From the IMG/VR virus record IMGVR_UViG_3300035698_008542, positions 1 through 32,893 of that record: a DNA stretch of 32,893 nucleotides; one strand, 5' to 3'. Made by a program: the position numbers and the translations under genes. This DNA is from a virus. Shown here in pieces: positions 18,058 to 26,056 of this stretch. The notes under the pieces are model-generated. The model was not told the origin of the DNA, searched no databases, and saw nothing but the letters and a program-made list of their open reading frames with translations. The number at the start of each line of letters is the position of its first letter. Within the stretch, counting starts at the first letter, position 1.

Positions 18058-19037
18058 CAATCATTCTCCGCAAGTTTCCATATCTCGACTATTGTATAAA
18101 CTTCAGTAGCTATACCACTATGTACAAAACCTTGTGTATAAGAAGCATCAGTAACCCACTCATCTATTCTAAAAGGATGTGTATTATCTTGTACTCTAAA
18201 TCTACCAAACAAATTCATTATACCACTTGTTACATCAACACTCAATCCTGTAAGCATAGTAGTACCAGCTCCATTAGTGTTAATCAAACGAAGAACACCA
18301 GCTTGTCCTCCCGCAGCAGTAGCATTTGCAACAATAAAAATTCTGTAATAACCAGTCTCAAGAATAAATGTGTTTGTAGTTGTGTTAATCGTACATAAAC
18401 TTGTTGTGTCATCTGATTTACTACTTAATGGTCTAGTAACCCAGTCATTACCTGCTACAGAAGTAGCAGGTGCATCAGAATTTATCATTCTAATATAACT
18501 AGAACTAACAGTACCACCACCAGCTGCATTGCTATGATCATGTGTTGCATTAGTGAAGGATGCAATAGTTGGTGTTATAATAGTTTGAGACGTAGGAAGT
18601 GTTATAGTCTTTCCTGATATATCAAGTGTAGCAGCTAACTTAGCTGCTGTAACATTTTCATCCAATATCTTTGCTGTTATAACAGCATCATCTATAATTC
18701 CAGATGCGTCCACTTTAACTTGAACGAAAATTGTACCATTATAAATCCAAAATGTACCATCTCCTGATTTCAACCATAAACGACCTTCATCTGCTGATGT
18801 AAAGTTAGTTGCAGCATCAGGTCTTTGTGTTGGTTCAGTTGCAGCATAGTAAGACATTCCAGAACCTTCTTTATGCTCACCACCTGCATCGCTAGTAGCA
18901 AAAGTAATATGCTCTTTATTTACTCTAGTTGCAACACCCTTTCTGATACTCCTAATTTCTAAAGGAGCAATACTAACAGCACTACCATCTGTTGGCCCTG
19001 CTATATCCCAATTACTACCTGTTTCATTATTAGCCAT
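18057..19037 (-). CDS. Tail fibre / appendage protein
   Basis: A 326-residue protein. The N-terminal part (about 15-110) includes GRLWLKSGDGTFWIYNGTIF, a typical virion-attachment strand pair. The middle has KILDENVTAAKLAATL, the repeat common in phage fibre shafts, and FTNATHDHSNAAGGGTV, with the HDHS segment often seen before fibre tips. The C-terminal 150 residues (TFILETGYYRIFIVANATAA, VYTIVEIWKL) look like a C1q/TNF-like jelly roll. A host-recognition role is likely; the receptor is unknown. AAGGAATTTAA precedes the ATG. It sits between adaptor and nozzle genes and overlaps the nozzle start by one base. Confidence 0.75.
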   Translation of the reverse strand: MANNETGSNWDIAGPTDGSAVSIAPLEIRSIRKGVATRVNKEHITFATSDAGGEHKEGSGMSYYAATEPTQRPDAATNFTSADEGRLWLKSGDGTFWIYNGTIFVQVKVDASGIIDDAVITAKILDENVTAAKLAATLDISGKTITLPTSQTIITPTIASFTNATHDHSNAAGGGTVSSSYIRMINSDAPATSVAGNDWVTRPLSSKSDDTTSLCTINTTTNTFILETGYYRIFIVANATAAGGQAGVLRLINTNGAGTTMLTGLSVDVTSGIMNLFGRFRVQDNTHPFRIDEWVTDASYTQGFVHSGIATEVYTIVEIWKLAEND

Positions 19038-19046
19038 TTAAATTCC

Positions 19047-19733
19047 TTATGTTAAAGCAATGGGATGAACCCCTGCTCTTGATACATCTAACCCTGAATA
19101 ATAACCATAAGTTACACCGAGAAAACCTTCAGCCTGTTTCTTTGCAAAATCTCTTTTATCTCTACTAATTGCAACAGCAGCTTCACTATCAGCAAGTGAT
19201 TTCCAAATAGCAGCCTGTTGAAACCTTTCCATTGATCTAAATACACAATAAGTTGCGTAAGAAACAAGTGTTTCATCTAAAAGATAAATTGGATTATCAA
19301 TGGTGAAATCTAGTTCATCGTTAACATATGTGTATGTGATAGAATAAGCGTCATCAGGAACTGGATAAAAATGCAGAACTTCAGCTTCTTGATAACAATA
19401 AATAGGCTTGCTATTATTATTAGCTGTTGGATTAGGATATCGAGATACAACCCAACCTTTAGGCTTTATTTGAATCGAATAAGATTGAGTCCCATTTATG
19501 ATTCTAAGTTCTGATACACGCCTGATTGAGTCATTAGTATCACCAGGAAGCGTATAGGTTTCTTGTCCAGATACTAGATCGACAGAATCTTCAGGAAGTT
19601 TCCTATTCTTAAAATCATGTATCTGAGCATAGTGTTTTAAACCAAAATTTAAGCCTTGATTTATAACAGTAGTCTTATCAGTTCTACCACCTATATTAAG
19701 AACAACCAAAGCTGCAAGTTCTGTTCTAGTCAT
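19047..19733 (-). CDS. Head-tail adaptor (tail tubular protein A-like)
   Basis: A 228-residue mainly helical protein with the pattern of podovirus adaptors equivalent to T7 gp11 or P22 gp4. An N-terminal helix pair is followed by NQGLNFGLKHYAQIHDFKNR. Then come a beta strand with TYTLPGDTNDSIRRVSELRI and EAEVLHFYPVPDDAYSITYTY, and closing helices (DETLVSYATYCVFRSMERFQ). These proteins sit under the portal and seal the DNA channel before the nozzle binds. It ends 9 bases before the fibre start. The Shine-Dalgarno (GTGGGATAACA) is weak, so translation may be coupled to the gene before it, whose stop lies 2 bases upstream. Confidence 0.75.
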   Translation of the reverse strand: MTRTELAALVVLNIGGRTDKTTVINQGLNFGLKHYAQIHDFKNRKLPEDSVDLVSGQETYTLPGDTNDSIRRVSELRIINGTQSYSIQIKPKGWVVSRYPNPTANNNSKPIYCYQEAEVLHFYPVPDDAYSITYTYVNDELDFTIDNPIYLLDETLVSYATYCVFRSMERFQQAAIWKSLADSEAAVAISRDKRDFAKKQAEGFLGVTYGYYSGLDVSRAGVHPIALT

Positions 19734-19735
19734 TG

Positions 19736-20035
19736 TTATCCCACAACTTTCACAACTTTAAAACTTGTTGAAGATACCCAGTTATAAACAAGCCATAAAT
19801 CTTTTAAAACAGTATCATAAATAAAACATATATCTGAACCAGGACTATAGATTGCAGTATCAGCTGTTGGTTCCAAAACTGCTGTAAAAAACCTATGTGT
19901 ATCAAACTCTTTTATAAGTGTCCCTGCTGATGCACTATATGTTGACATTAAAGATGTCAAACTATCTGACAACTTCTTAATGTTTGCAGAATCTACTTGA
20001 GTCAAAGATGTTCCAGTTGCTAATTCTTGAGACAT
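19736..20035 (-). CDS. Small virion-region protein, paralogue B
   Basis: A 99-residue protein of unknown function. Its second half is clearly homologous to the neighbour at 20047-20361. Both contain RFFT, then SPG-DICF, then DL-L-YNWVSST-F-V, in the same spacing. The C-terminal half looks like a small beta-sandwich. The first half differs between the two. It is encoded between the decoration-like gene and the adaptor, so a capsid or neck accessory role is possible. AGGAGATAAATAA precedes the ATG. The pair probably arose by tandem duplication. Confidence 0.7.
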   Translation of the reverse strand: MSQELATGTSLTQVDSANIKKLSDSLTSLMSTYSASAGTLIKEFDTHRFFTAVLEPTADTAIYSPGSDICFIYDTVLKDLWLVYNWVSSTSFKVVKVVG

Positions 20036-20046
20036 TTATTTATCTC

Positions 20047-20361
20047 CTAAGAACCTATAATAAGAGCTACTGCAAAGTCAGTTGAGCTAACCCAATTATA
20101 AATAAGATAAAGATCATTTCCAGTGATATCCCAAACAAAACAAATATCTACACCAGGAGAATCTGTTGCAGTATTCTGTGCTGGAACACCAGCTTTTGTA
20201 AAGAATCGTTGTACAGGAACTCGATCTACAACATCTGTATCAAGATCACCTTCTGCAGCCATTACTCTAAAAATACGACTAAAGTTGTTTGAAAGATCGT
20301 GAGTAACTTTTCCTGACCAAACAGATAAATTAGTACCTATTGATTGGTGTGTTCGTGCCAT
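20047..20361 (-). CDS. Small virion-region protein, paralogue A
   Basis: A 104-residue protein of unknown function, paralogous to the gene 11 bases downstream. The shared C-terminal block includes SPGVDICFVWD and DLYLIYNWVSSTDF. The N-terminal half (SVWSGKVTHDLSNNFSRIF) is helical and unique. AGAAAGGAAATGAA precedes the ATG. A strong hairpin (20384-20412) separates it from the preceding decoration-like gene, which suggests its expression may differ from that of the capsid genes. It could be a minor capsid, head-fibre or neck component; nothing in the sequence decides. Confidence 0.7.
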   Translation of the reverse strand: MARTHQSIGTNLSVWSGKVTHDLSNNFSRIFRVMAAEGDLDTDVVDRVPVQRFFTKAGVPAQNTATDSPGVDICFVWDITGNDLYLIYNWVSSTDFAVALIIGS

Positions 20362-20383
20362 TTCATTTCCTTTCTATCCAACC

Positions 20384-20412
20384 TAGGTGGGAGGTAAAAG
20401 CCCTCCCACCTA
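20384..20412 (-). other. Strong intercistronic RNA hairpin after the capsid genes
   Basis: An 11-base perfect inverted repeat (TAGGTGGGAGG / CCTCCCACCTA) with a 7-base loop. It lies between the stop of the 20428-21420 gene and the Shine-Dalgarno of the next gene. In the transcribed sense it is followed by GGTTGGATAG, not a T-run. It is therefore more likely an mRNA 3'-end stabiliser or attenuator for the abundant capsid messages than a full terminator. Confidence 0.7.
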
Positions 20413-20427
20413 TTCTGGATTGTTAAA

Positions 20428-21420
20428 CTAGAGTGCATTGATAAAGGCAATGATCTCATCTGAGGCAGTAGTTTCTGCTTCAAGTGCTCTCACTTCTTTA
20501 CCCTGAACCTGCTGATTTGCTCTACTTACTATTGAAGCAACAGCGTCTACAGTATCCATGTTCTGAATCTTAACTATGATTGCTCCATCACCTTCAGCAA
20601 AGACACCTGTTGGATTCTCAGAGATATCAAAGTGAACTACATCAGAGGCTGAACCAGTATTTGCAGCTGTAATAGCAGAACCTTCAACAACATCTGCAAC
20701 AGCATCTAAAGTTGCTGAGGTCAAAGTAAGTACACCACCTGTTACATCAGTAGTACCAATCTCCATATTAAGTGTAGCATCTTTAGAACCAGTCGATACA
20801 AGAGTCCCAACACGGAAAGTGATAGCCATAAGTTTGAACTTAAAGCCAGGAGTAAACGTCATGAAATCAGTTTTTGCAGTCATAGAAGATAAGGCAACAG
20901 GGAATGATATATAAGAAATCCCTGCAGTAGCAGCAATTGTGCTACTTGCTGTTCCACCAGAGCTGTCAGTCATAGGAGCATCAGCAGAAGCACCAGCTGA
21001 GAATAACAACTGAGCTGCAGTTCCACCTGCACCAGTGAGGTAATCACCAATACTAATGTCAACAGCATCACCATTAACACCAACCTTAGTTACATAACCA
21101 TAAATCTGAACCCAACCATAAGAATCAGTTGGGATATTTGTAGAAGTACAAATACCAGCAACCTTTGTTGTATCAATGGTTGTACTAGTTTCATTAAGAG
21201 CATACACATAACTTTTATAATAAATACCATTGGCAACAGCATTAAATACTGGATTACCAGCTACAATAGCTCCAGCACCATCACCAGCAGTCGCTACTGT
21301 CTTATTCTGTATAAGACGATAAGCCTTACCATTCTGCCACCTGATACTCTCAAGTGGATCACCATTTAATTTTGTACTAGACTGTGTAAGCAGTCCTAGT
21401 GAATAAACTTTATCTAGCAT
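20428..21420 (-). CDS. Head decoration-like protein (DUF2190-like N-terminal domain)
   Basis: A 330-residue protein directly after the major capsid gene. Residues about 30-135 resemble the DUF2190 capsid-decoration group: an AG-NPVF segment, KVAGICTSTNIPTDSYGWVQ, then IYGYVTKVGVNG and ISIGDYLT. The second half (about 150-330) is Thr/Ala/Gly-rich beta structure (KFKLMAITFRVGTL, GDGAIIVKIQNMD) and may be an exposed domain. It probably coats the capsid surface. AGAAAGGATAAAAA precedes the ATG. The hairpin after its stop fits high expression of the two head genes. An alternative is that it is a second structural head protein such as a head fibre. Confidence 0.65.
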   Translation of the reverse strand: MLDKVYSLGLLTQSSTKLNGDPLESIRWQNGKAYRLIQNKTVATAGDGAGAIVAGNPVFNAVANGIYYKSYVYALNETSTTIDTTKVAGICTSTNIPTDSYGWVQIYGYVTKVGVNGDAVDISIGDYLTGAGGTAAQLLFSAGASADAPMTDSSGGTASSTIAATAGISYISFPVALSSMTAKTDFMTFTPGFKFKLMAITFRVGTLVSTGSKDATLNMEIGTTDVTGGVLTLTSATLDAVADVVEGSAITAANTGSASDVVHFDISENPTGVFAEGDGAIIVKIQNMDTVDAVASIVSRANQQVQGKEVRALEAETTASDEIIAFINAL

Positions 21421-21436
21421 TTTTTATCCTTTCTAA

Positions 21437-22546
21437 TTAAGAAGCTGTTTGAGCAGCGTCTGCAAGCATACCAAACCTACGTGGTTGTGTTGAAATAACA
21501 TTTACAGCTGCAAGAATCTGTCCAACTCTTGATCCAGTAAGCTGAATCTTCTCGAAGTCTGTCAGATCAAACCACATTGTCGGGTCGAATACAACCTCGA
21601 TGTAGTTCGTATTAAGGAACATGATTCTATCTTCCGATGTCCCACCACCAGTAGGATTGTATACAGTTGGACTCCAAGTCATATCAACACCCTTATATTT
21701 CACTACATCAAATCCAAAATCAACAAGAGCAGAGCCACTATTCAAAACAAGTTGACTCCTGTCTATTGCAAAATCTTGGTACATCTCAAAGATATCTTGA
21801 GTAGCAAGCAGAAAATTAGGTTTCTCTTGGTTGTTATGAACACTATTAAACATAGTCAACATATCAGTCAAAAGATTAACTTCCTTAGGTGCTGTGAAAG
21901 ACATGTACTTTGAACCCCACCAATCATTAGTTCCACCGGAGGGATATAAGACTCCATTAGAAGCTGCAACATAAGTACCTGGCCTTTGAATACTACCATA
22001 AGTAACATTAGTCTGATCCTTAACAGTTGCATATTCAGGAAGTACATCAAACAACCCCTGAATCTTCATACCTTCATCAACAACTGGAAGAGCAGTTTCT
22101 GTGATATCCGTAGTACGCATAATATCTTCTTCAAGAGTCTGTACTAAGATATCCTTAGCTGCCTGTGTTCTACGTTTGACAAGATCTTTAATCTTATCTT
22201 TACCTTGATTCTTCTGCTCATCAAAGATATTACTCTGAATATGAGCAGAGAGATAACGCCAAGTCCATCGTGCCATTGTTTCCAGTTCAGATTCACCCTG
22301 ACCGAATTCAATACCTTTACCGACTGACTTAGCTGTTGAAGTACCATAACTAATAGTTCTTGTGATGAATTCACCACCAGTTTTTGGTGTAAAACTATTA
22401 TTTGCTTTTAAAGCAGCCCAGATAACATTCGACACAAGAATGTTGTCGATTGCTTCTGTTCTGATTTCATACCATGTACTTACAAAGAAATCATCTATTG
22501 TTGAATTTCTAGCTAATACTGTTGGGGATGGAAGTGTATCTACCAT
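21437..22546 (-). CDS. Major capsid protein (HK97-fold type)
   Basis: A 369-residue protein in the expected position between scaffold and decoration genes. Recognisable features are an N-terminal arm (IDDFFVSTWYEIRTEAIDNI), GGEFITRTISYGTSTAKSVG (E-loop-like region) and a long spine helix region (DKIKDLVKRRTQAAKDILVQ). It ends with a C-terminal P-domain-like strand set with TNYIEVVFDPTMWFDLTDFE and a closing GSRVGQILAAVNVISTQPR. The length and order fit HK97-fold coat proteins of podoviruses. AGAAAGGTAATTGTTTA precedes the ATG, 7 bases after the scaffold stop. The fold assignment is from memory of related coat proteins rather than from a single catalytic motif. Confidence 0.8.
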   Translation of the reverse strand: MVDTLPSPTVLARNSTIDDFFVSTWYEIRTEAIDNILVSNVIWAALKANNSFTPKTGGEFITRTISYGTSTAKSVGKGIEFGQGESELETMARWTWRYLSAHIQSNIFDEQKNQGKDKIKDLVKRRTQAAKDILVQTLEEDIMRTTDITETALPVVDEGMKIQGLFDVLPEYATVKDQTNVTYGSIQRPGTYVAASNGVLYPSGGTNDWWGSKYMSFTAPKEVNLLTDMLTMFNSVHNNQEKPNFLLATQDIFEMYQDFAIDRSQLVLNSGSALVDFGFDVVKYKGVDMTWSPTVYNPTGGGTSEDRIMFLNTNYIEVVFDPTMWFDLTDFEKIQLTGSRVGQILAAVNVISTQPRRFGMLADAAQTAS

Positions 22547-22553
22547 TAAACAA

Positions 22554-23129
22554 TTACCTTTCTATGTTTACTTTTGCAGCAGCCCTATCAATACCTTCAC
22601 TTAGTGCTAACTTAAAACCAGCCTGGCCATGACCAAGTGGTGTTTCTCTCGTAGTTAGCGTAGATGAAGGTCTACTAATAACAGTAGGGTGTTCTGTCTG
22701 CGTGTTAGGAGGACTTAAATTTAAATCACCTCTTGCATTTTTAGCAAGAATATACAACTGTTGTACGGAAAGATCTGGATAAACTTTATTTAGTTCACCC
22801 ATTTCTTTATAATACCCAGTTGCATCCGGAAAACTTTGACCTAATTTAGCAAGCTCTTGCTCGGCAGTAACCTGTGTTGACTGATTTATAAAGCCATCAA
22901 CTGACTCCAACCTTTGCATAAGTGGAGACAACTTAGATTCTAATAAACTCCCAACGGATTTTGCCATATTACCTTGCATAAATTCTGCAAGTTCTCGATT
23001 ACTCATGCTATCAATATCTTGTGAAACAGTAAAATTATCCTCAGGAGTATTTTCAGATATCTCTTGAAGAGTAACTTTCTTTCCAGCTTCTTTTAATCTC
23101 AGTAATTCGAGAACATCGGGATCTGCCAT
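22554..23129 (-). CDS. Scaffolding protein, main (C-terminal) part
   Basis: Counting from the first Met in frame, 191 residues: acidic and helical, with DPDVLELLRLKEAGKKVTLQ, a coiled-coil-like ELAEFMQGNMAKSVGSLLES and a basic C-terminus. This composition and its place just before the coat protein point to a capsid scaffold. The Met at 23129 has no Shine-Dalgarno. The frame is open further upstream to about 23208, and reads KNEQILSSAQSTQQTNEAVA just before it. The frame of the upstream fragment (start 23266) would join it exactly if one A were restored in GTAAGAAT at 23190-23197. I therefore think the intact gene runs 23266 to 22554, about 236 residues. Confidence 0.7.
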   Translation of the reverse strand: MADPDVLELLRLKEAGKKVTLQEISENTPEDNFTVSQDIDSMSNRELAEFMQGNMAKSVGSLLESKLSPLMQRLESVDGFINQSTQVTAEQELAKLGQSFPDATGYYKEMGELNKVYPDLSVQQLYILAKNARGDLNLSPPNTQTEHPTVISRPSSTLTTRETPLGHGQAGFKLALSEGIDRAAAKVNIER

Positions 23130-23266
23130 AATTTTTGCAACAGCTTCGTTTGTTTGCTGTGTTGATTGTGCAGAAGAAAGAATTTGTTCATTCTTACTTC
23201 TTGTTCAGCTGTTCGTGTAGCTAATGCATCACTATCTAAATCTTGTTCGTCTATTTTATCAACCAT
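23099..23266 (-). pseudogene. N-terminal fragment of the scaffolding protein (frameshifted)
   Basis: Starts at the ATG at 23266 (MVDKIDEQDLDSDALATRT). This start has AAAAGGA upstream and overlaps the stop of the previous gene by 8 bases, so it is a credible translation start. After about AEQEV the frame turns into unlikely sequence (MNKFFLLHNQHSKQTKL) and stops at 23099. The neighbouring frame carries scaffold-like sequence from that same point. No canonical X-XXY-YYZ slippery heptamer is visible, so a one-base deletion in an A-run (near 23194) is the simplest explanation. Confidence 0.65.
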
Positions 23267-23510
23267 TTTCTTTATCCTTTTCTTTGTTAAGTTTATCAAG
23301 ATTTCTTTGATCTCTCATCTTGATCTTATTTTCTCTACGAACTTCTCCAGCATATTCTCTGAATGTTTTTCTAGTTACATCTTTAATATGCTGTAAGTCC
23401 AATAAGGTGAAGTAATTATTATCTTCACATTTAAATGAACAATGCCATTGTCCATCAAAAAACTTTAAAATAACTTTTTTTCCTATAATTGGTTTTTCTA
23501 CTTTTATCAT
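23259..23510 (-). CDS. Small unknown protein upstream of scaffold
   Basis: An 83-residue basic protein. The N-terminal half looks like a small beta fold (KKVILKFFDGQWHCSFKCED). The C-terminal half is a charged helix (RKTFREYAGEVRRENKIKMR). It is not a family I recognise. It overlaps the zinc-ribbon gene end by 4 bases (ATGA-type) and the scaffold start by 8, so it is part of the portal-capsid transcription unit. No function is assigned. Confidence 0.6.
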   Translation of the reverse strand: MIKVEKPIIGKKVILKFFDGQWHCSFKCEDNNYFTLLDLQHIKDVTRKTFREYAGEVRRENKIKMRDQRNLDKLNKEKDKENG

Positions 23511-23776
23511 AAAAGTGCTCCTGATTCAAGCCCATGTTTACTACAATAATTTACAAGACTTCTTCTTGTGTTAAAGATACGTGGCCCATCCACGTCAATA
23601 TGATCTAAAATAATTGGATTCCAAGTCTTGTCAAATGGTAATGTAAGACACCTTTTTACCTTCTTTCCATTGCAACTAGGACAAGTGGTCAATTTATCTC
23701 GATCAGAGATAGGTCGTCTCTTTTCAAAATTACTGTTGCACTTGTTGTTGCTGCACTGGTACACGTAAATTGGCAT
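23507..23776 (-). CDS. FmdB-like zinc-ribbon protein
   Basis: 89 residues from the chosen start. MPIYVYQC opens exactly like FmdB-type zinc ribbons, with Cys8 and Cys13 and then CPSC (Cys32, Cys35) giving four zinc ligands. The rest includes KRCLTLPFDKTWNPII and a basic C-terminus. The frame can be read from 23830, but the ATG at 23776 has AAGGGAGTCAAA at ideal spacing and begins the family motif, so I start there. Its first 47 bases lie inside the 3' end of the portal gene. Such small zinc ribbons are frequent next to phage structural genes. They may regulate transcription or bind nucleic acid, but their role is unproven. Confidence 0.75.
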   Translation of the reverse strand: MPIYVYQCSNNKCNSNFEKRRPISDRDKLTTCPSCNGKKVKRCLTLPFDKTWNPIILDHIDVDGPRIFNTRRSLVNYCSKHGLESGALL

Positions 23777-25424
23777 TTTGACTCCCTTGTTGTTGTAAGA
23801 ATAGATTATCAAATTCAGGTTTATTAACACCTGTTTTCACATTCTGCTGTAACTGTTGCTGATCTATGTTAGGGTCTTGTGAAAAAGCCATGTACTGTTG
23901 CATAGCTTGCTGACCTCTAATTGCTTGTGAGAAGATAGGTTCATTTGTAAATTCATATGAATAACTAAAATCACCTTTGAGTTGACTTCCATTTACTTCG
24001 AGCCATACTTGATTTCCATCAATACCAGCTGATTGAACCCATCTCGGAGCTCTCCAGTGCTGAAACAGAATTGGATTCACTTTCTCAAAAATTCTTGCAT
24101 AAGCCTCACCAATAACACCATGACGCCTATTCATTCTTATAGAACTACCTTCTTGAACAATCCCTGCTTCAGTAGCAGTTCGACGTCCGCTTTGTTCAAA
24201 TTCACCTATTTGATTCCTAGAGAAACCAACAGCTTCTTGAGCATTTCTTCTTGTGTGATCAGCATCATTATAAAGAGCTAGGTTTGTATTCTGAGCTGTG
24301 AACACTTTAATAACATTATTTAAATCAAAACCACCTTTTATTTTAGCAGCCATACCTACATCAGGAGACAAGATATTTTCTAACTCGGCGTCCTCAATAG
24401 CACCTTCAGCATAAAGAAACTTCAAAATAGAAAGTCGTCTGTGTTTGGTTGTTTGCAGAGCTATGTCATTAAGCTCATTCTGATGATTTAGTAAATAATA
24501 ACTATCTGGAGTATTCCAGAATGACCTAGTAGATGGAACAAAATTAAAGTCAACAAAAGGTAATCCATTAACTTGGAGTGTATTCTTATCTTTTCTTAAA
24601 AACTGTGTATGTCCAGTAGCGATTACATATATATTCCCAGTCCTTTTATCATGTATCTCAAAGAGTTCTACATACTCAGCTTTTTGATCGCGTAAATTAT
24701 TTCCAGTCATAGCCTTACCAACTCGATAAGGTTTCATAACAGTTCGATAAGAATCAACGAAGTCAGTTCTAGACATAACAGGTTGAAGTCTACTCTTATT
24801 ACTATACTTAACATCGCTTTTTACATGATCAATATGACGAACAACTCTGTGAGCAATCCACTCTGCATCATCTATATCTAAAGTCCCCCAAGGAACAATG
24901 ATATCATGAGGCATACAACTATTAACCCAAGGCATACCAGGTTTTACTGTTGAATTAAATTCAATAGCATTTCCTTTTTTATCAAATTGTGATAAGCTAA
25001 TACCTATTGGTTCTCTAAGTCCGAAGTCAAGATCATCGCTCCAACCAAACTCAGAATCATATCCTATTTTTAAAATACCTTTTCCAAATAAATATGAGTG
25101 AAGAGAACTTCTTGCTATGCTCTTTTTTAGTTTCATATCTATAATAAGATCATTATCAACACTCTCTAATACCTTAGCTGTTAGTATATTATCTCTTCGC
25201 CTTGGTGAGATAAGAATTCCAGGCTTTGGTATATGGAGACTTGACATCAGAGCATCTCCAGTAGATTGAATTATATTAGGCCCATCAGTACCATTAGTAC
25301 AATGAACATTATAGAATAGCTGTTCGAGGTCATACCAACTTCGCTCAAGGCCAAATAACTTTCGAAATTCTAAGCCATGTTCTATTTCTAAAAACCAATC
25401 TTCTACAGAAAACTCTTTTTGCAC
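23730..25424 (-). CDS. Portal protein
   Basis: A 564-residue protein forming the dodecameric DNA entry port at one capsid vertex. The helical N-terminus (MQKEFSVEDWFLEIEHGLEF), the segments GKGILKIGYDSEFGW and VDFNFVPSTRSFWNTPDSYYL, and the later helix with QEAVGFSRNQIGEFEQSGRR are typical of podovirus portals. In the latter the TATEAG region then leads to the crown (RTATEAGIVQEGSSIRMNRR). The last 50 residues are Gln-rich (QQLQQNVKTG, QQQQVQQ), suggesting a flexible barrel end. The start codon is GTG at 25424 with AGGA 8 bases upstream. It ends inside the zinc-ribbon gene. The position, long before the coat protein and after the terminase, agrees. Confidence 0.85.
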   Translation of the reverse strand: MQKEFSVEDWFLEIEHGLEFRKLFGLERSWYDLEQLFYNVHCTNGTDGPNIIQSTGDALMSSLHIPKPGILISPRRRDNILTAKVLESVDNDLIIDMKLKKSIARSSLHSYLFGKGILKIGYDSEFGWSDDLDFGLREPIGISLSQFDKKGNAIEFNSTVKPGMPWVNSCMPHDIIVPWGTLDIDDAEWIAHRVVRHIDHVKSDVKYSNKSRLQPVMSRTDFVDSYRTVMKPYRVGKAMTGNNLRDQKAEYVELFEIHDKRTGNIYVIATGHTQFLRKDKNTLQVNGLPFVDFNFVPSTRSFWNTPDSYYLLNHQNELNDIALQTTKHRRLSILKFLYAEGAIEDAELENILSPDVGMAAKIKGGFDLNNVIKVFTAQNTNLALYNDADHTRRNAQEAVGFSRNQIGEFEQSGRRTATEAGIVQEGSSIRMNRRHGVIGEAYARIFEKVNPILFQHWRAPRWVQSAGIDGNQVWLEVNGSQLKGDFSYSYEFTNEPIFSQAIRGQQAMQQYMAFSQDPNIDQQQLQQNVKTGVNKPEFDNLFLQQQGSQNANLRVPVQQQQVQQ

Positions 25425-25426
25425 AA

Positions 25427-25651
25427 TTATTTTCCTATCTTAGTCTTAGCAGTTATTCTGCCATATATAATAAAACCAGTACCTACCAAAGCAGCAAAAG
25501 AAGTTGTAACACTGATAATATCATTAGTAATAGTATCAGCAGTAATCTCCTCAGGAAAATATATATTAAACATTTTAAAAATAACAATGACTGCAACAAT
25601 GAGGTCTGCTACAATTGTTTTTGATAAATACCAAGGTTTATTTTCATTCAT
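25427..25651 (-). CDS. Putative holin (small two-helix membrane protein)
   Basis: 74 residues with two hydrophobic helices, TIVADLIVAVIVIFKMF (about 12-28) and IISVTTSFAALVGTGFIIYG (about 45-64), and charged ends (N-terminal MNENKPWYLSK, C-terminal RITAKTKIGK). The WYLSKT opening, helix-turn-helix layout and size match a widespread family of small phage holin-like proteins that permeabilise the inner membrane for lysis. No endolysin gene is adjacent, so the lysis role is inferred. AAGGAGAT precedes the ATG. It ends 2 bases before the portal start and overlaps the previous gene by 4 bases. Confidence 0.65.
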   Translation of the reverse strand: MNENKPWYLSKTIVADLIVAVIVIFKMFNIYFPEEITADTITNDIISVTTSFAALVGTGFIIYGRITAKTKIGK

Positions 25652-25839
25652 TCTGGATCTCCTTGTTCTAGGTACAACTTAGTTAGATTCTCTTTTTCTC
25701 TATCAAGAAATGCTTGATAATCTTTAATGAGTTCTTTATTGATAGTTTCCAAATCAATACCAAAACATTTAAGAACTTCAACATCTCTTTTTTGAACATC
25801 TGCTAACATCATATCTATTTGACTAACTATCTCTACCAT
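25648..25839 (-). CDS. Small unknown helical protein
   Basis: 63 residues, acidic, probably two helices (VEIVSQIDMMLADVQKRDVE and INKELIKDYQAFLDREKENL). No family recognised. AGAAGGAATTAAATTATT precedes the ATG, and it overlaps the holin-like gene by 4 bases (ATGA). It could be a lysis accessory or a minor virion protein; the sequence does not tell. Confidence 0.55.
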   Translation of the reverse strand: MVEIVSQIDMMLADVQKRDVEVLKCFGIDLETINKELIKDYQAFLDREKENLTKLYLEQGDPE

Positions 25840-25855
25840 AATAATTTAATTCCTT

Positions 25856-26056
25856 CTAAAATGGAAGTAATGGAATAAGTTCTTTAAGGAGATCAAGAGC
25901 TTTGATTCCGAAATTTGCTTCTATATAAGCACTTACGCGAGCATCGTTTAACTCCTGTGCTATACCTGAAAACCTAATACGAACCACTTCTACTGGATCA
26001 AAAGTTGGTTCTGTATTAACATTATTTGAACTTAAATTGTTTGGATTAAGGGGCAT
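25856..26056 (-). CDS. Small unknown protein
   Basis: 66 residues. It has an Asn-rich N-terminus (MPLNPNNLSSNNVNTEP) and a helical rest (EVVRIRFSGIAQELNDARVS, then KALDLLKELIPLLPF) with a hydrophobic end. No family recognised. It overlaps the end of the lipoprotein gene by 11 bases. AAGGTAGGAACTG precedes the ATG, so it is well placed for translation within the unit. Confidence 0.55.
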   Translation of the reverse strand: MPLNPNNLSSNNVNTEPTFDPVEVVRIRFSGIAQELNDARVSAYIEANFGIKALDLLKELIPLLPF

